Assembly (NCBI RefSeq): GCF_947581735.1
Contig: NZ_CANPVT010000040.1
Span: 53,465-117,464, forward strand
Reading direction: 5' to 3'
Origin: Candidatus Palauibacter soopunensis
GTDB lineage: Bacteria > Gemmatimonadota > Gemmatimonadetes > Palauibacterales > Palauibacteraceae
Length of the DNA stretch: 64,000 nucleotides
A program made the translations under genes and the position numbers. Every line of letters begins with the position of its first letter. Within the stretch, counting starts at the first letter, position 1. This document shows positions 54,577-63,730 of this stretch, piece after piece. Under the pieces are notes generated by a model. That model was not told where the DNA came from and made no database searches. It worked only from the letters and a program-made list of their open reading frames with translations.

Positions 54577-56789
54577 AACGCGCGGCTCTGGCCGGGCTGG
54601 CGCTGGCCGTCAACCTCGCCGGGCCGCCTTCGTTCGCCGGGCCGTCTTCGCCTCTTGGGCCGGCTCCACTCAGCGGGCAGGCGGCCGGAGAGGCGGGACC
54701 GCGCCGCGCCGAAGTGACGTCCCTGCGCTTCCGCGGCAACGAGACGATCTCGGACGGTGAGTTGCGCGCGGTGATCCGCACGCGCAGCACCGAATGCACG
54801 AGCCTCCTGCTGTCGCCTTTCTGCCTGGTGACGAACTGGGGGTTCGCGCACCGCCGGGCCTATCTCGACACGCTCGACGTCAGGGTCGACGCCGACCGGC
54901 TCCGCCTGTACTACAACTTCCGCGGCCACTTCGAGGCGGAGGTCGAGCACGTCGTTCGCACTGACGGCGTCGACGCCAGCGTATCGTTCGTCATCGATGA
55001 AGGTCCGGCGACCCTCATCGACGAGTTCTCCATCGAGGGGCTGCCCGGGGCCCTCGGCGCGGAGGAGGCCTCGGCCCTCGTCGACATCGGCGTCGGCGAC
55101 CCCTTCGATCGCAACCGGCTCCAGGCCGGCGTGGACAGCCTCATAGGGTCGCTGCGCCGGCAGGGCTACGTCTACGCCATGGCGCTCGAAGACTACCAGC
55201 GCAGCCGGGACGGGACCGCGCAGGTGGCGCTCGATGTCCGTCCCGGCGCCCGCTATCGCCTGGGAGAGATCCGGATCGAGGGCGGCGAGGCGATCGGCGA
55301 GGACGTGATCCGCGACCTCCTCCCCCTGCGCGCGGGCGACTACTACAACCAGGAGGCCGAGCAGGAGGGGCAGCGGAACCTCTTCGGCCTCGAGGCCGTC
55401 CGCTTCGCCTCGATCCTCCGGGAATCGTCCGGCCCCGAGGCCGCCACCGCCGATTCGACCCTGGATCTCGTCGTCCAGGTCACGCCGGCCTCGCCGCAGG
55501 CGGCCCGACTCGGCGTCGGATGGAGTACCGACCAGTGTCTCCGGACCGAGACGCGGTTGACGCACCGCAACTTCTTCGGCGGGGCCCGGCGGCTGCAGAT
55601 CACCGGCCAGCTCGGGAACATCTTCGCGGACCAGCTGGACGGGTCCTTCCCCTGCTCCCAGGTAGGCACCGACCCCGACTTCCGGACGCTGAACTACCTG
55701 CTCCAGGCGGAACTGCTCCTCCCCGTCGCCTTTTCGGCCGAGAACACCTTCAGCGCCCGGGTCTTCCTCGAGCGGGAGACGATTCCCGATGTCTTCATCC
55801 AGGAGGGCTTCGGGGCCGAAATCGGCCTGACGCGCCGACTCGGGCGCAGGGCCTCCGCCACCCTCTCGTACTCGCCGGGCTACACCGGTTTCGGCGAGCA
55901 GTCCGCGGACATCTTCTTCTGCGTCAACTTCGGTTTCTGCGAGCCCGAGGACATCGTCACCGTGACGAGATCGCGCTGGTTGGCGCCCCTCACCCTCGCC
56001 TGGCTCTACAACGAGACGGACGACGCGCTCCGCCCCACCCGCGGCCACTACCTGACGGCAGAGGGGGAGGTCGCCCACGAGACGACGGGATCGCACTACC
56101 GGTACGCGCGCATCGTGGCGGAAGCCGCGCTCTTCCGGGAACTCGAGCCCGGTCTCGTGTTCGCCGCGCGCGCGCGCGCCGGGGCGGTCCGCTTCCCGGG
56201 CACCCGCATCTTCACTCCCGGCGCCCCCCGCACCGACCGCCTCATCCATCCATCCCGACGCTTCTTCGTCGGCGGCTCGCAGAGCGTCCGCGGCGTCGGC
56301 CAGAACCTCCTCGGCCCCCGCGTGCTCGTGGCCGATCAGGTGGAGGACTGCCCGGCGGGAGATTTCGAGGCGTGCGTGCAACGGCTCGCGACGCAGAACC
56401 CCGGCGCCTTCGACGAGCGGCCCCGCGGCGGCGACGCCCAGCTGGAACTGAGTTTCGAGCTGCGCCGGTACCTCAGCGAGCGCTGGAGTCTCGTCTTCTT
56501 CGGGGACGCGGGAAGCGTCTCGCAGCGCATCACGGAGCTTCGCGAGATCCAGTGGACGCCCGGCATGGGACTCCGGTACGCGAGCCCGATCGGTTCCATC
56601 CGGCTCGATATAGGGTACAATACGACATTCGCGACCGAGTTACCGGCAATTGTATCGATGGAGGACGGAACCTTGGTCCAGATGCCGCAGCCCGTGTTGT
56701 TCGACCCCTTCCGGTTCGACGATCCGCACCCCCTGCTCGAACTCTGGCGCCGCGTGCAGATCCACGTGTCCATCGGAGAAGCGTTCTGA
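54573..56789 (+). CDS. tamA: Omp85 family outer-membrane assembly protein (TamA-like)
   Basis: This 738-residue protein has a signal peptide, POTRA-like domains (about residues 45-310, FRGNETISDGELRAVI and YRLGEIRIEGGEAIGEDVIR) and a sixteen-stranded barrel region at the C-terminus (about 320-738). It shows the FFVGGSQSVRGVGQNLLGP motif and an ending aromatic residue in IHVSIGEAF, the beta-signal. The next gene encodes a TamB-type protein, so it should be the TamA half of a TamAB translocation and assembly module. BamA is the other possibility. It overlaps lgt (GTGA). The stop overlaps the presumed tamB start. Confidence 0.85.
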   Translation: MKRAALAGLALAVNLAGPPSFAGPSSPLGPAPLSGQAAGEAGPRRAEVTSLRFRGNETISDGELRAVIRTRSTECTSLLLSPFCLVTNWGFAHRRAYLDTLDVRVDADRLRLYYNFRGHFEAEVEHVVRTDGVDASVSFVIDEGPATLIDEFSIEGLPGALGAEEASALVDIGVGDPFDRNRLQAGVDSLIGSLRRQGYVYAMALEDYQRSRDGTAQVALDVRPGARYRLGEIRIEGGEAIGEDVIRDLLPLRAGDYYNQEAEQEGQRNLFGLEAVRFASILRESSGPEAATADSTLDLVVQVTPASPQAARLGVGWSTDQCLRTETRLTHRNFFGGARRLQITGQLGNIFADQLDGSFPCSQVGTDPDFRTLNYLLQAELLLPVAFSAENTFSARVFLERETIPDVFIQEGFGAEIGLTRRLGRRASATLSYSPGYTGFGEQSADIFFCVNFGFCEPEDIVTVTRSRWLAPLTLAWLYNETDDALRPTRGHYLTAEGEVAHETTGSHYRYARIVAEAALFRELEPGLVFAARARAGAVRFPGTRIFTPGAPRTDRLIHPSRRFFVGGSQSVRGVGQNLLGPRVLVADQVEDCPAGDFEACVQRLATQNPGAFDERPRGGDAQLELSFELRRYLSERWSLVFFGDAGSVSQRITELREIQWTPGMGLRYASPIGSIRLDIGYNTTFATELPAIVSMEDGTLVQMPQPVLFDPFRFDDPHPLLELWRRVQIHVSIGEAF

Positions 56790-59700
56790 GCGCGCCCGGG
56801 TCGGACGGGTCCGCGCCGCCTCGGCGCCGGCGCCGGATCGCCCTGCCGGTGGCCGTCGTCGCGAGCGTGCTGGTGATCGCGGTCTTCATCGTGGTCACGC
56901 AGACCGCCGGGGGCCGGGACGCCGCGCTGTCGCTGCTCGAGAGCGCCATTGCGCGCAGCGTGAACGGGGAGGTGCGCATCGGCCACGCCATCTCCGGCAA
57001 TCTCCTCAACGACCTCACCGTCTCCCGCTTCGAGATCGTCGACGCGGACGGGGAACTGTTTCTGGCGCTCGACACCGTCACGATCGAACACGACCCCGTG
57101 GCCCTCCTGCGGCAGCGACTCGACGTGGGCCGACTCCACGCGCGCGGTCTGGACCTCCGCCTCCGGCAGTATCCGGACGGCCGCTGGAACTACGACCGCG
57201 TCTTCGAACCGCCCCCGCGGCCGGAGCCGCCGGCGCCGTCCGTAACGGCCTCGCTCCTCCAGGGACCGCAGGTGTCCGGAGCGTCGAACGCCGCGCTCGG
57301 CATCCTCCTGCATGACGCGACGGTCGCCTCCGGCCGCATCGAGATCCGTGCGCCGTGGACGGAGACGATGACCGGAACCGCAAGGGCGGAGGCGTTGCGC
57401 GAGGCGCGGGCGGGGGAGTCGCCGTGGGCCCTGCAGGAGACCGCGGACGGCGAATTCGAGCGCGTGTTCGAAATCACGAACCTCAGCGGCCGGTTCCCGG
57501 TCGCGCGGGTGACGGATCCCGAAGCTCCGTTCATGATCGAAGTCGAGGAGGCGACCGCCACGCTGCTCGCCGTGAACCAGCCGCTGGAACTCTCGGGCCT
57601 GCGGATGCACCTGACGATCGGGGACACGGCCCTCATCGACATCGAGAGATTCGAGACGGACCAGTCGACGATCCGCGGGGAAGGGTGGATGGCTTCGAAC
57701 GGCGTCGACTTCGAGTTCGCGCTCGAAGCCGACCGGCTCGACGTCCGGGACCTCCGCTGGCTGCCCATCGACCTGCCCGAGACCGGCGGCGGCCCCATGT
57801 CCATCGGCCTCAGCGGCCGCGGCGGCAATACGGTCGTGGACGTCACGAACGGAGACTTCCGGACGGGCGACACCCGCATGACCGGAGGGTTCGCCCTCAC
57901 CGTCGAGCGGCGTCCCAGGTTCCGCCGCATCGGCGTCACCCTGGCCCCCTTCGATCTCGCGCACCTGGGCCCCCTCCTCGGACGCGACACCCTGCCCGCG
58001 GCCCCGGAGACGTTGCCGGGGGAGATCCGCGGCACGCTGCGCGGCTCGGGCTATGTCGATGACCTGACGGTCGTCGCCGATCTCACCCTGCACGACCCCG
58101 ATCCGGACACGCCGCCATCCAGCCTGCGGGCCCGCGGCGGCGTCGGCATCGGCGAGGAGTTCCTGAGCCTCCGCCGCCTCGGCGTGGACGTCGACGCCTT
58201 CGAGTCCCGCTGGACCCGTCTCATCGACATGGACCTGGGGATCGACGGGCGCTTCTTCGGTTCGCTCACCCTCGACCGCGAGCAGGACAGCGGCGTCGCG
58301 TTCGAGGGCGCCGTCGAGCATCTGACGCCGGCCGGCGATCGCTCGCGCTTCTCGGGTTCCGGGTTCCTGAACCTCGCCCGGTCGCAGGTCGATGCGGCGA
58401 TCGACGCGAACCCGCTGGCGCTCACGCTGCTGCGCCCGTGGGCCCCCGGAATCGAACTGGCCGGCGCGGTGACCGGTCCCATTCGGGCGCGCGGGAGTCT
58501 CGAAGCGCTGGCCCTCGAGGCGGAACTCGAATCGGAACGCGGCCGGCTCGTCCTGAACGGAGACTTCGACCTCGCCTCCGAGGAACTGCGCTACGACACG
58601 GAGATCGAGGGCACGGACCTCTCGCTGGACCAGTGGGTCGAGGGCGCTCCGGCGTCGCGGCTCGCCGTCCGGGGGCGCGTGCAGGGAGAGGGAATCGACC
58701 CCGCGACGCTCGAGGCGGCGTTCGACCTCGAAGTCCTCGCCTCGCGGGTGGACCAGGCCGAGATCTTCGACAGCCGCGTGCGGCTGCGCGTGGCCGACGG
58801 CGTGGCGACGATCGACAGCGCGTTCCTCGCCTCCGACGTCGGTACGCTCTCGGTGCTGGGCGACTTCGGGCTCGCGGAGGGCCGGAGCGGGCAGATCGCC
58901 TTCGAGGCCGAAGCCTCCGATCTCTCCGACTGGGACCGCTGGTTCGTGGATGAGATTCCGGGCGGCGCGGAGGCCGAGGCCGGCGAAGCGCTGTTCGAGA
59001 GCGTCGAGGAGTTGCTGGGCCGCGGCCGGCGCACGCGGCGGCCGACGGAGGGGCTGGACGGCCGGCTGGAGGCGCGGGGGACCGCCACGGGCCGCTGGGG
59101 AGACTTCACGCTCGACGCCAGCATCGAGGGCTCGGACGCGCGCTTCCGGAGCTACCGAGCCGGAGACTTCTCGGCCCGCGTCGAACTGTTCGACCCGCCG
59201 CGCATCGGCGACCTGCGGTCCCGGTTCACCGCGACGAACGTCGAGTTGGATGGACGCCGCGTGGATTCGCTCACGCTGCTGCTGGCCCGCTCGGGCGCCG
59301 GCGAGCCCGGCGCCGACGCGCTGGACGCCGAATTCTACGCGCAGCGCGACTCCAGCCTCGAGGTCTCGGGTCGCGGCGTCGTGGTCGGCGGCGACGTCTG
59401 GAGCGCGGGCCTGACGGACCTCCGCCTCCGTCTCGGCAAACTCGAGTCCACGCTCGTGACGCCCGCCCGGCTCGTCTACTCCGACTCGGCGTTGCTCGTC
59501 GAAGGCCTCTATCTGAACGGTCAACTCGGCCGGCTCGAAGCCGACGGCCTCATCCCCGCCGCCGGCGAGGGATCGCTCGACGTGGAGATCTTCGGCGTGC
59601 GCGTGGACCAGTTCAGCTACCTGCTCTCGGAGCAACCGATCCTCGGAGGCACGCTCGGAGGACGGGTAAGCGCGACGGGCACGCTGGCCGAACCCCTCGT

Positions 59701-61366
59701 GATGGCGGAATTCGAGGTCCTCGATCCGTCCCTCCAGCACCAGGCCTACGACGCGCTGAGCGCGCGGGTCGGCTACGCCGCCCGCGAACTCGCGGGGGAG
59801 ATCGACCTCGTCGACGGCGGCGCCCTCCTGGGACGGCTCGGCGGCGCCGTGGCGACGGACCTCGCGATCCTCCCGGTGGAGCGCCGCCTCCTCGACGATC
59901 CGTTCGACCTCGACCTGACCGGCGACCGCCTCCCGCTGGCGCTCGTCGAACTCGTGCTGCCGACCTTCGAGGAGGTGACCGGCATCGCCGAGACCGACCT
60001 CTCGATTCGCGGTGCCCCCGGCGCGCTCCGCTACGATGGCGCCCTGCGCATCGTGGACGGGCGGGGCTGGGTTCCCGACCTCGGCGTCTGGCTCACCGAT
60101 ACCGGCGCCCGCGTCTCCTTCCGGGGCTCCTCGCTCGCCTTCGTCGATTCGGCCTACGTGGGGTCGGACCTCGGCGGTTCGCTGAGGACGCGCGGCACCG
60201 TGGACATCGCCCGGATCACCAACCCCGTCTTCGCCCTGGACTTCGACGCGAACGAGTTCCACGGCATCGTGCGCAACGACATGGCGTTCGCCGTGAGCGG
60301 CCGGGCGCGGCTCGACAGCGCCTACGCGAGACCCTGGGTGAGCGGCGACGTCGTCCTCTCCGACGGATACCTGGAGCAGGACGAGTTCCTTCGCGGACTC
60401 GAGGTCTTCAATCCCGGCGACGTGGAAGCCTTCGACTTTCTCGGCGCCTCCGCGGAAGACGTGCTGGCGCAGTTCCGGAACCCGTTCCTCGACAACATCG
60501 TCCTCAACGCGAACGTGGATCTCGGCTCCGGCCTCTCGCTGCGGTCGGCGCGGCTCGATGCGGAGGTCACGGGGGAGGGGATTTCCGTCCACATGGACCG
60601 CCGCTTCGACGTGCTCGACATCAGCGGAAGCGCCGAGATGCCGCGGGGCACGTACCTCTTCGACCAGGTGCCGCCCTATGTCCGGCCCCTCCGGATCACC
60701 GCGGGGAGCATGCAGTTCGCAGGGGGCAACGGCTTCAATCCGATCATCGACATCACCGCCGAATACCGGGACCGCACCGTCGACGGCCCCGTGTTCGTCG
60801 AGGCCCGGATCACCGGTACCGCCATCGAGCCGCAGGTCCTCCTAACGAGCAACCCGCCCATGAGCGACACCGACCAGTACTGCCTGCTCGCCGTCGGCAC
60901 GCCATGCTACCGCTCCGCCGACCCGCAGCTGGGCCAGAGGATCGGGCAGCAACTCGTCTTCGGTCCGCTGAGTTCCGGGCTCACGTCCGCGCTCGGCGGG
61001 ACCGGCATCGAGTACCTCAACCTGACGTCGATCGCCGCCGGGCGCGGCGCCGGAGGCGGCGCGGCGAACCGGAGCCTGTTCGAGCGCACGGCGCTGGAAG
61101 TCGGGTGGTATGCGAACAACGCGCTCTTCCTCTCCTACTGGCAGCCGCTGGGCGGCGGACCTCCGAGGGCCGCCCTCGAGTGGGCGTTCCTCCCCGGCTG
61201 GTCCGTCGAAGCCGGCACCGCGAGCCGGTTCGACGAGCGGCTGTTCGGCCTCAGCGTGGGCACGAACGTCGCCAACGACCGCACCTACAGCCTCTTCCTC
61301 TTCCGCGAGTGGGAGTTCGGCGAGGGCTCCGACTCCGAAGAGGACCCCGACGAGGATCCCCAGTAA
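56786..61366 (+). CDS. tamB: TamB-like translocation and assembly module protein (DUF490)
   Basis: This 1526-residue protein has an N-terminal signal-anchor helix (about residues 18-39) preceded by a run of five arginines. A very long beta-rich AsmA/TamB-type region follows, ending in a TamB (DUF490) C-terminal domain (QLVFGPLSSGLTSALGGTGI block) and an acidic tail. TamB spans the periplasm and delivers lipids or barrel proteins to TamA. The arginine run lies between 56786 and 56849. The only in-frame start before it is CTG 56786, with GGAG seven bases upstream, in a CTGA overlap with tamA. The first canonical start is GTG 56849, which would remove the arginines. Confidence 0.85.
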   Translation: MSAPGSDGSAPPRRRRRIALPVAVVASVLVIAVFIVVTQTAGGRDAALSLLESAIARSVNGEVRIGHAISGNLLNDLTVSRFEIVDADGELFLALDTVTIEHDPVALLRQRLDVGRLHARGLDLRLRQYPDGRWNYDRVFEPPPRPEPPAPSVTASLLQGPQVSGASNAALGILLHDATVASGRIEIRAPWTETMTGTARAEALREARAGESPWALQETADGEFERVFEITNLSGRFPVARVTDPEAPFMIEVEEATATLLAVNQPLELSGLRMHLTIGDTALIDIERFETDQSTIRGEGWMASNGVDFEFALEADRLDVRDLRWLPIDLPETGGGPMSIGLSGRGGNTVVDVTNGDFRTGDTRMTGGFALTVERRPRFRRIGVTLAPFDLAHLGPLLGRDTLPAAPETLPGEIRGTLRGSGYVDDLTVVADLTLHDPDPDTPPSSLRARGGVGIGEEFLSLRRLGVDVDAFESRWTRLIDMDLGIDGRFFGSLTLDREQDSGVAFEGAVEHLTPAGDRSRFSGSGFLNLARSQVDAAIDANPLALTLLRPWAPGIELAGAVTGPIRARGSLEALALEAELESERGRLVLNGDFDLASEELRYDTEIEGTDLSLDQWVEGAPASRLAVRGRVQGEGIDPATLEAAFDLEVLASRVDQAEIFDSRVRLRVADGVATIDSAFLASDVGTLSVLGDFGLAEGRSGQIAFEAEASDLSDWDRWFVDEIPGGAEAEAGEALFESVEELLGRGRRTRRPTEGLDGRLEARGTATGRWGDFTLDASIEGSDARFRSYRAGDFSARVELFDPPRIGDLRSRFTATNVELDGRRVDSLTLLLARSGAGEPGADALDAEFYAQRDSSLEVSGRGVVVGGDVWSAGLTDLRLRLGKLESTLVTPARLVYSDSALLVEGLYLNGQLGRLEADGLIPAAGEGSLDVEIFGVRVDQFSYLLSEQPILGGTLGGRVSATGTLAEPLVMAEFEVLDPSLQHQAYDALSARVGYAARELAGEIDLVDGGALLGRLGGAVATDLAILPVERRLLDDPFDLDLTGDRLPLALVELVLPTFEEVTGIAETDLSIRGAPGALRYDGALRIVDGRGWVPDLGVWLTDTGARVSFRGSSLAFVDSAYVGSDLGGSLRTRGTVDIARITNPVFALDFDANEFHGIVRNDMAFAVSGRARLDSAYARPWVSGDVVLSDGYLEQDEFLRGLEVFNPGDVEAFDFLGASAEDVLAQFRNPFLDNIVLNANVDLGSGLSLRSARLDAEVTGEGISVHMDRRFDVLDISGSAEMPRGTYLFDQVPPYVRPLRITAGSMQFAGGNGFNPIIDITAEYRDRTVDGPVFVEARITGTAIEPQVLLTSNPPMSDTDQYCLLAVGTPCYRSADPQLGQRIGQQLVFGPLSSGLTSALGGTGIEYLNLTSIAAGRGAGGGAANRSLFERTALEVGWYANNALFLSYWQPLGGGPPRAALEWAFLPGWSVEAGTASRFDERLFGLSVGTNVANDRTYSLFLFREWEFGEGSDSEEDPDEDPQ

Positions 61367-61367
61367 C

Positions 61368-62294
61368 ATGTCCGGCGCGCACCTGTATCCCGATTCGGAG
61401 CGATTCCTCGTGCTCCTCAACCCCGGCGCGGGGGGCGGCACCGGGGAGCCCGAGAAGTTGCGCCGTCGGCTGGGGGGCGCGTTCGCCGCGCGGGGCGTCC
61501 CCTTCGACATCATCGAGGCCGCGGATTCCGAGGAAGGTCTGGAGGTCGCCCGCCAGGCCGCGGAGCGCGTATACCGGGCCATCGTCGCGGCCGGGGGCGA
61601 CGGCACCGTGAGCGTGGCCCTGCGCGGCGTCGCCGGAACATCCGTGCCCGTGGCGATCGTCCCCTTCGGCACCGCCAACCAGCTCGCCCTCAACTTCGAC
61701 ATCCCCACCTCGCTGGAGGACAGCGTGCGGGTCGCGGTCGAAGGGAAGGTGACCAGTATCGACCTCGCGGAGGCGAACGGAGAGACGTTCGCGCTCATGG
61801 CCGGCGCGGGCCTCGACGCGCAGGTCATGGCCGACGCCACCGCCGAACTCAAGAGCCGCCTCGGCTTCGGGGCCTACATCTACAGCGGACTCAAGAACGT
61901 CATCAACCGCCCCGGCGCCGACTTCCGGATCACCGCCGACGACCAGGAAGTGAAGGTGAAGGCGTCGATGGTGCTCGTCGCGAACGCGGGCCAGCTCGGG
62001 GCCGGCCCCCTTCCCGTGGAGTTCCGGATGGCGCCCGGGGCCTCGTTCCAGGACGGCCTCATCGACGTGTGCATCTACGCCCCCAGCAACCTCCCGGAGG
62101 TCGCCCGCATCATCTGGCGCGTCACGCGAAACCGGTTCTCGGGGGACGACAAGATCATCTACTTCCAGGCCCGCAGCGTCCGGATCGAGGCCGACCCGCC
62201 CGTCGCCATCGAGATCGACGGCGACCCGCGGGGCGAAACGCCCATGGAGGCGAAGGTCTCGCCGCTGGCCGCCCGGATCATCGTCCCCCGGTAG
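61368..62294 (+). CDS. Diacylglycerol kinase family lipid kinase (YegS-like)
   Basis: This 308-residue protein has the catalytic GGDGT motif at residues 76-80 (AIVAAGGDGTVS) with VLLNPGAGGG at the nucleotide site, and VPFGTANQLALNF. This family phosphorylates diacylglycerol or similar lipids in the cytoplasm or at the membrane. The exact lipid is unknown. The ATG at 61368 lies one base after the tamB stop. The next gene is convergent. Confidence 0.88.
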   Translation: MSGAHLYPDSERFLVLLNPGAGGGTGEPEKLRRRLGGAFAARGVPFDIIEAADSEEGLEVARQAAERVYRAIVAAGGDGTVSVALRGVAGTSVPVAIVPFGTANQLALNFDIPTSLEDSVRVAVEGKVTSIDLAEANGETFALMAGAGLDAQVMADATAELKSRLGFGAYIYSGLKNVINRPGADFRITADDQEVKVKASMVLVANAGQLGAGPLPVEFRMAPGASFQDGLIDVCIYAPSNLPEVARIIWRVTRNRFSGDDKIIYFQARSVRIEADPPVAIEIDGDPRGETPMEAKVSPLAARIIVPR

Positions 62295-62326
62295 GGGTCC
62301 CCCCCCGGCGGGTGCCGTCGGCGCGC

Positions 62327-62340
62327 GTTCCCGCGGGAAC
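62327..62340. repeat. Perfect 14-bp palindrome, copy 4
   Basis: GTTCCCGCGGGAAC lies in the 94-base gap between two convergent genes. With one flanking base on each side (C and G) it is a 16-bp perfect palindrome, 62326-62341. Together with 1131, 13092 and 18579 it makes four perfect copies. Confidence 0.8.
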
Positions 62341-62388
62341 GTCCGTGGCTCCGACTGGACGGCCACCGGCTGCCCGCCGGCCCGCCGG

Positions 62389-63672
62389 TCAGCGGGCGTA
62401 GAGCAGGTACGGGCGGCGGAGCGCCTCGAAGGCGGCGACGTCGGCCGCCCATTCCGAAGTGATTTCATCGAGCGGGGCGCCGCGGTCGATCGCGAGCCGG
62501 AGGCGGTCCGAGCCCGCGAGACGGTCGAAGTGGCGCACCCTCCACTCCCACGCGTCGCCCGAGAGCCGGCGCGCGGCGAGCAGCGCCGCCACCGCGGTCC
62601 GCACCGGATCGTAGGCCGACCGGTCCGTCACCGTGAGGCGGATCCCCGAGATCTCCTCCCCCCCGAACCTTCCGTCGCTCGGCGACTCGGGCGTGAAGGT
62701 GATCGCCCGGACCTCGACCCCCGGCAGCGATGGGGCCACGGCCCCGATCTCCGCCACCCAGGCCTCGCCGTCCAGCCACGGCGCGCCGAGCACCTGGAAC
62801 GCGGTCGGCGTCCCGCGGCCGACGGAGAGGTTCGTCCCCTCGAACAGACAGGTGCCGGGATAGTGCGTGGCGCTCTCCAGCGAAGGCATGTTGAGCGACG
62901 GCGCGATCCACGGAAGGCTCGTCTCATCGAACCAGCGGTCCGCGGACCAGCCCGCCGCCGGGACCACGTGCAACTCCACCTCCACGCCGAACGCCCCCCG
63001 ATACAGGCGGGCGAGTTCGCCCGCCGTGAGCCCGTGCCGCGTCGGCACCGGGTACAGGCCGACGAAGGTCGCGAAGGCGGGGTCCAGCACGGGACCCTGC
63101 GTGAGGCCTCCGATGGGATTCGGGCGATCGAGGACGATCATCGGGATGCCCGCGCCCCCGGCCGCCTCCATCGCGAGCGCCATCGTCGACACGTAGGTGT
63201 AGTAGCGCGCGCCGATGTCCTGGATGTCGAACGCGAGCACGTCGATCGAAGCGAGCATCTCCGGGGTGGGCGACCGCGTCTCGCCGTAGAGCGAGTAGAC
63301 CGGCAGCCCCGTCCCTTCGTCCGTCGCGTCGTCGATCGCGGAGCCCTCCGCTTCCGTGCCCCGGATCCCGTGCTCGGGCGCGAAGAGGGCCGCGAGTTCC
63401 GCGCCCGCGTAGCCGTGCAGGAGGTCGATGGAACTCGTGCCGTCGCGCCCCACGCCGCTCCGGTTCGTGATCAGCCCCACGCGCCGCCCGTCGATGAGAT
63501 GGGAGGAGTCGGCCAGCAGCACATCGATCCCGGGCCGGACCGCCGATACCGGCGCCTCCGCCATGGCGGATCCCGCCTCCGCCGCGCCCGCCCCCGCTCC
63601 CGCTTCCGGCCCCCCGCACGCGGCCGTCGGGAGGAGGAAGAGAAGGGAGAGGAAACCGGCGAGCGGATTCAT
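62389..63672 (-). CDS. NamZ-type exo-beta-N-acetylmuramidase lipoprotein (DUF1343)
   Basis: This 427-residue lipoprotein has the lipobox TAAC near residue 19. The body matches DUF1343/NamZ, exo-acting beta-N-acetylmuramidases that release MurNAc from peptidoglycan fragments. It shows RRVGLITNRSGVGRDG, APEHGIRG, DIGARYYTYVSTM and LDRPNPIGG, then SLNMPSLESATHYPG and CLFEGTNLSVGRG. This suggests cell-wall recycling or scavenging. The ATG at 63672 has GAAGGGCGAG just upstream on the reverse strand. A longer frame (to 63966) is rejected because it crosses the divergent gene and a poor-quality region. Confidence 0.85.
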   Translation of the reverse strand: MNPLAGFLSLLFLLPTAACGGPEAGAGAGAAEAGSAMAEAPVSAVRPGIDVLLADSSHLIDGRRVGLITNRSGVGRDGTSSIDLLHGYAGAELAALFAPEHGIRGTEAEGSAIDDATDEGTGLPVYSLYGETRSPTPEMLASIDVLAFDIQDIGARYYTYVSTMALAMEAAGGAGIPMIVLDRPNPIGGLTQGPVLDPAFATFVGLYPVPTRHGLTAGELARLYRGAFGVEVELHVVPAAGWSADRWFDETSLPWIAPSLNMPSLESATHYPGTCLFEGTNLSVGRGTPTAFQVLGAPWLDGEAWVAEIGAVAPSLPGVEVRAITFTPESPSDGRFGGEEISGIRLTVTDRSAYDPVRTAVAALLAARRLSGDAWEWRVRHFDRLAGSDRLRLAIDRGAPLDEITSEWAADVAAFEALRRPYLLYAR

Positions 63673-63730
63673 CTCGCCCTTCGTAGGTTCGGGGCAGCGA
63701 GCGCGAGACGCGGGGCGGGCGGAGGTCGAC

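Noticed and set aside
56336..60592. 1418-residue minus-strand open frame
   Set aside because: It is antisense to tamB and the end of tamA, without domains, signal or homology-like patterns. GC-rich genes often create such antisense frames.
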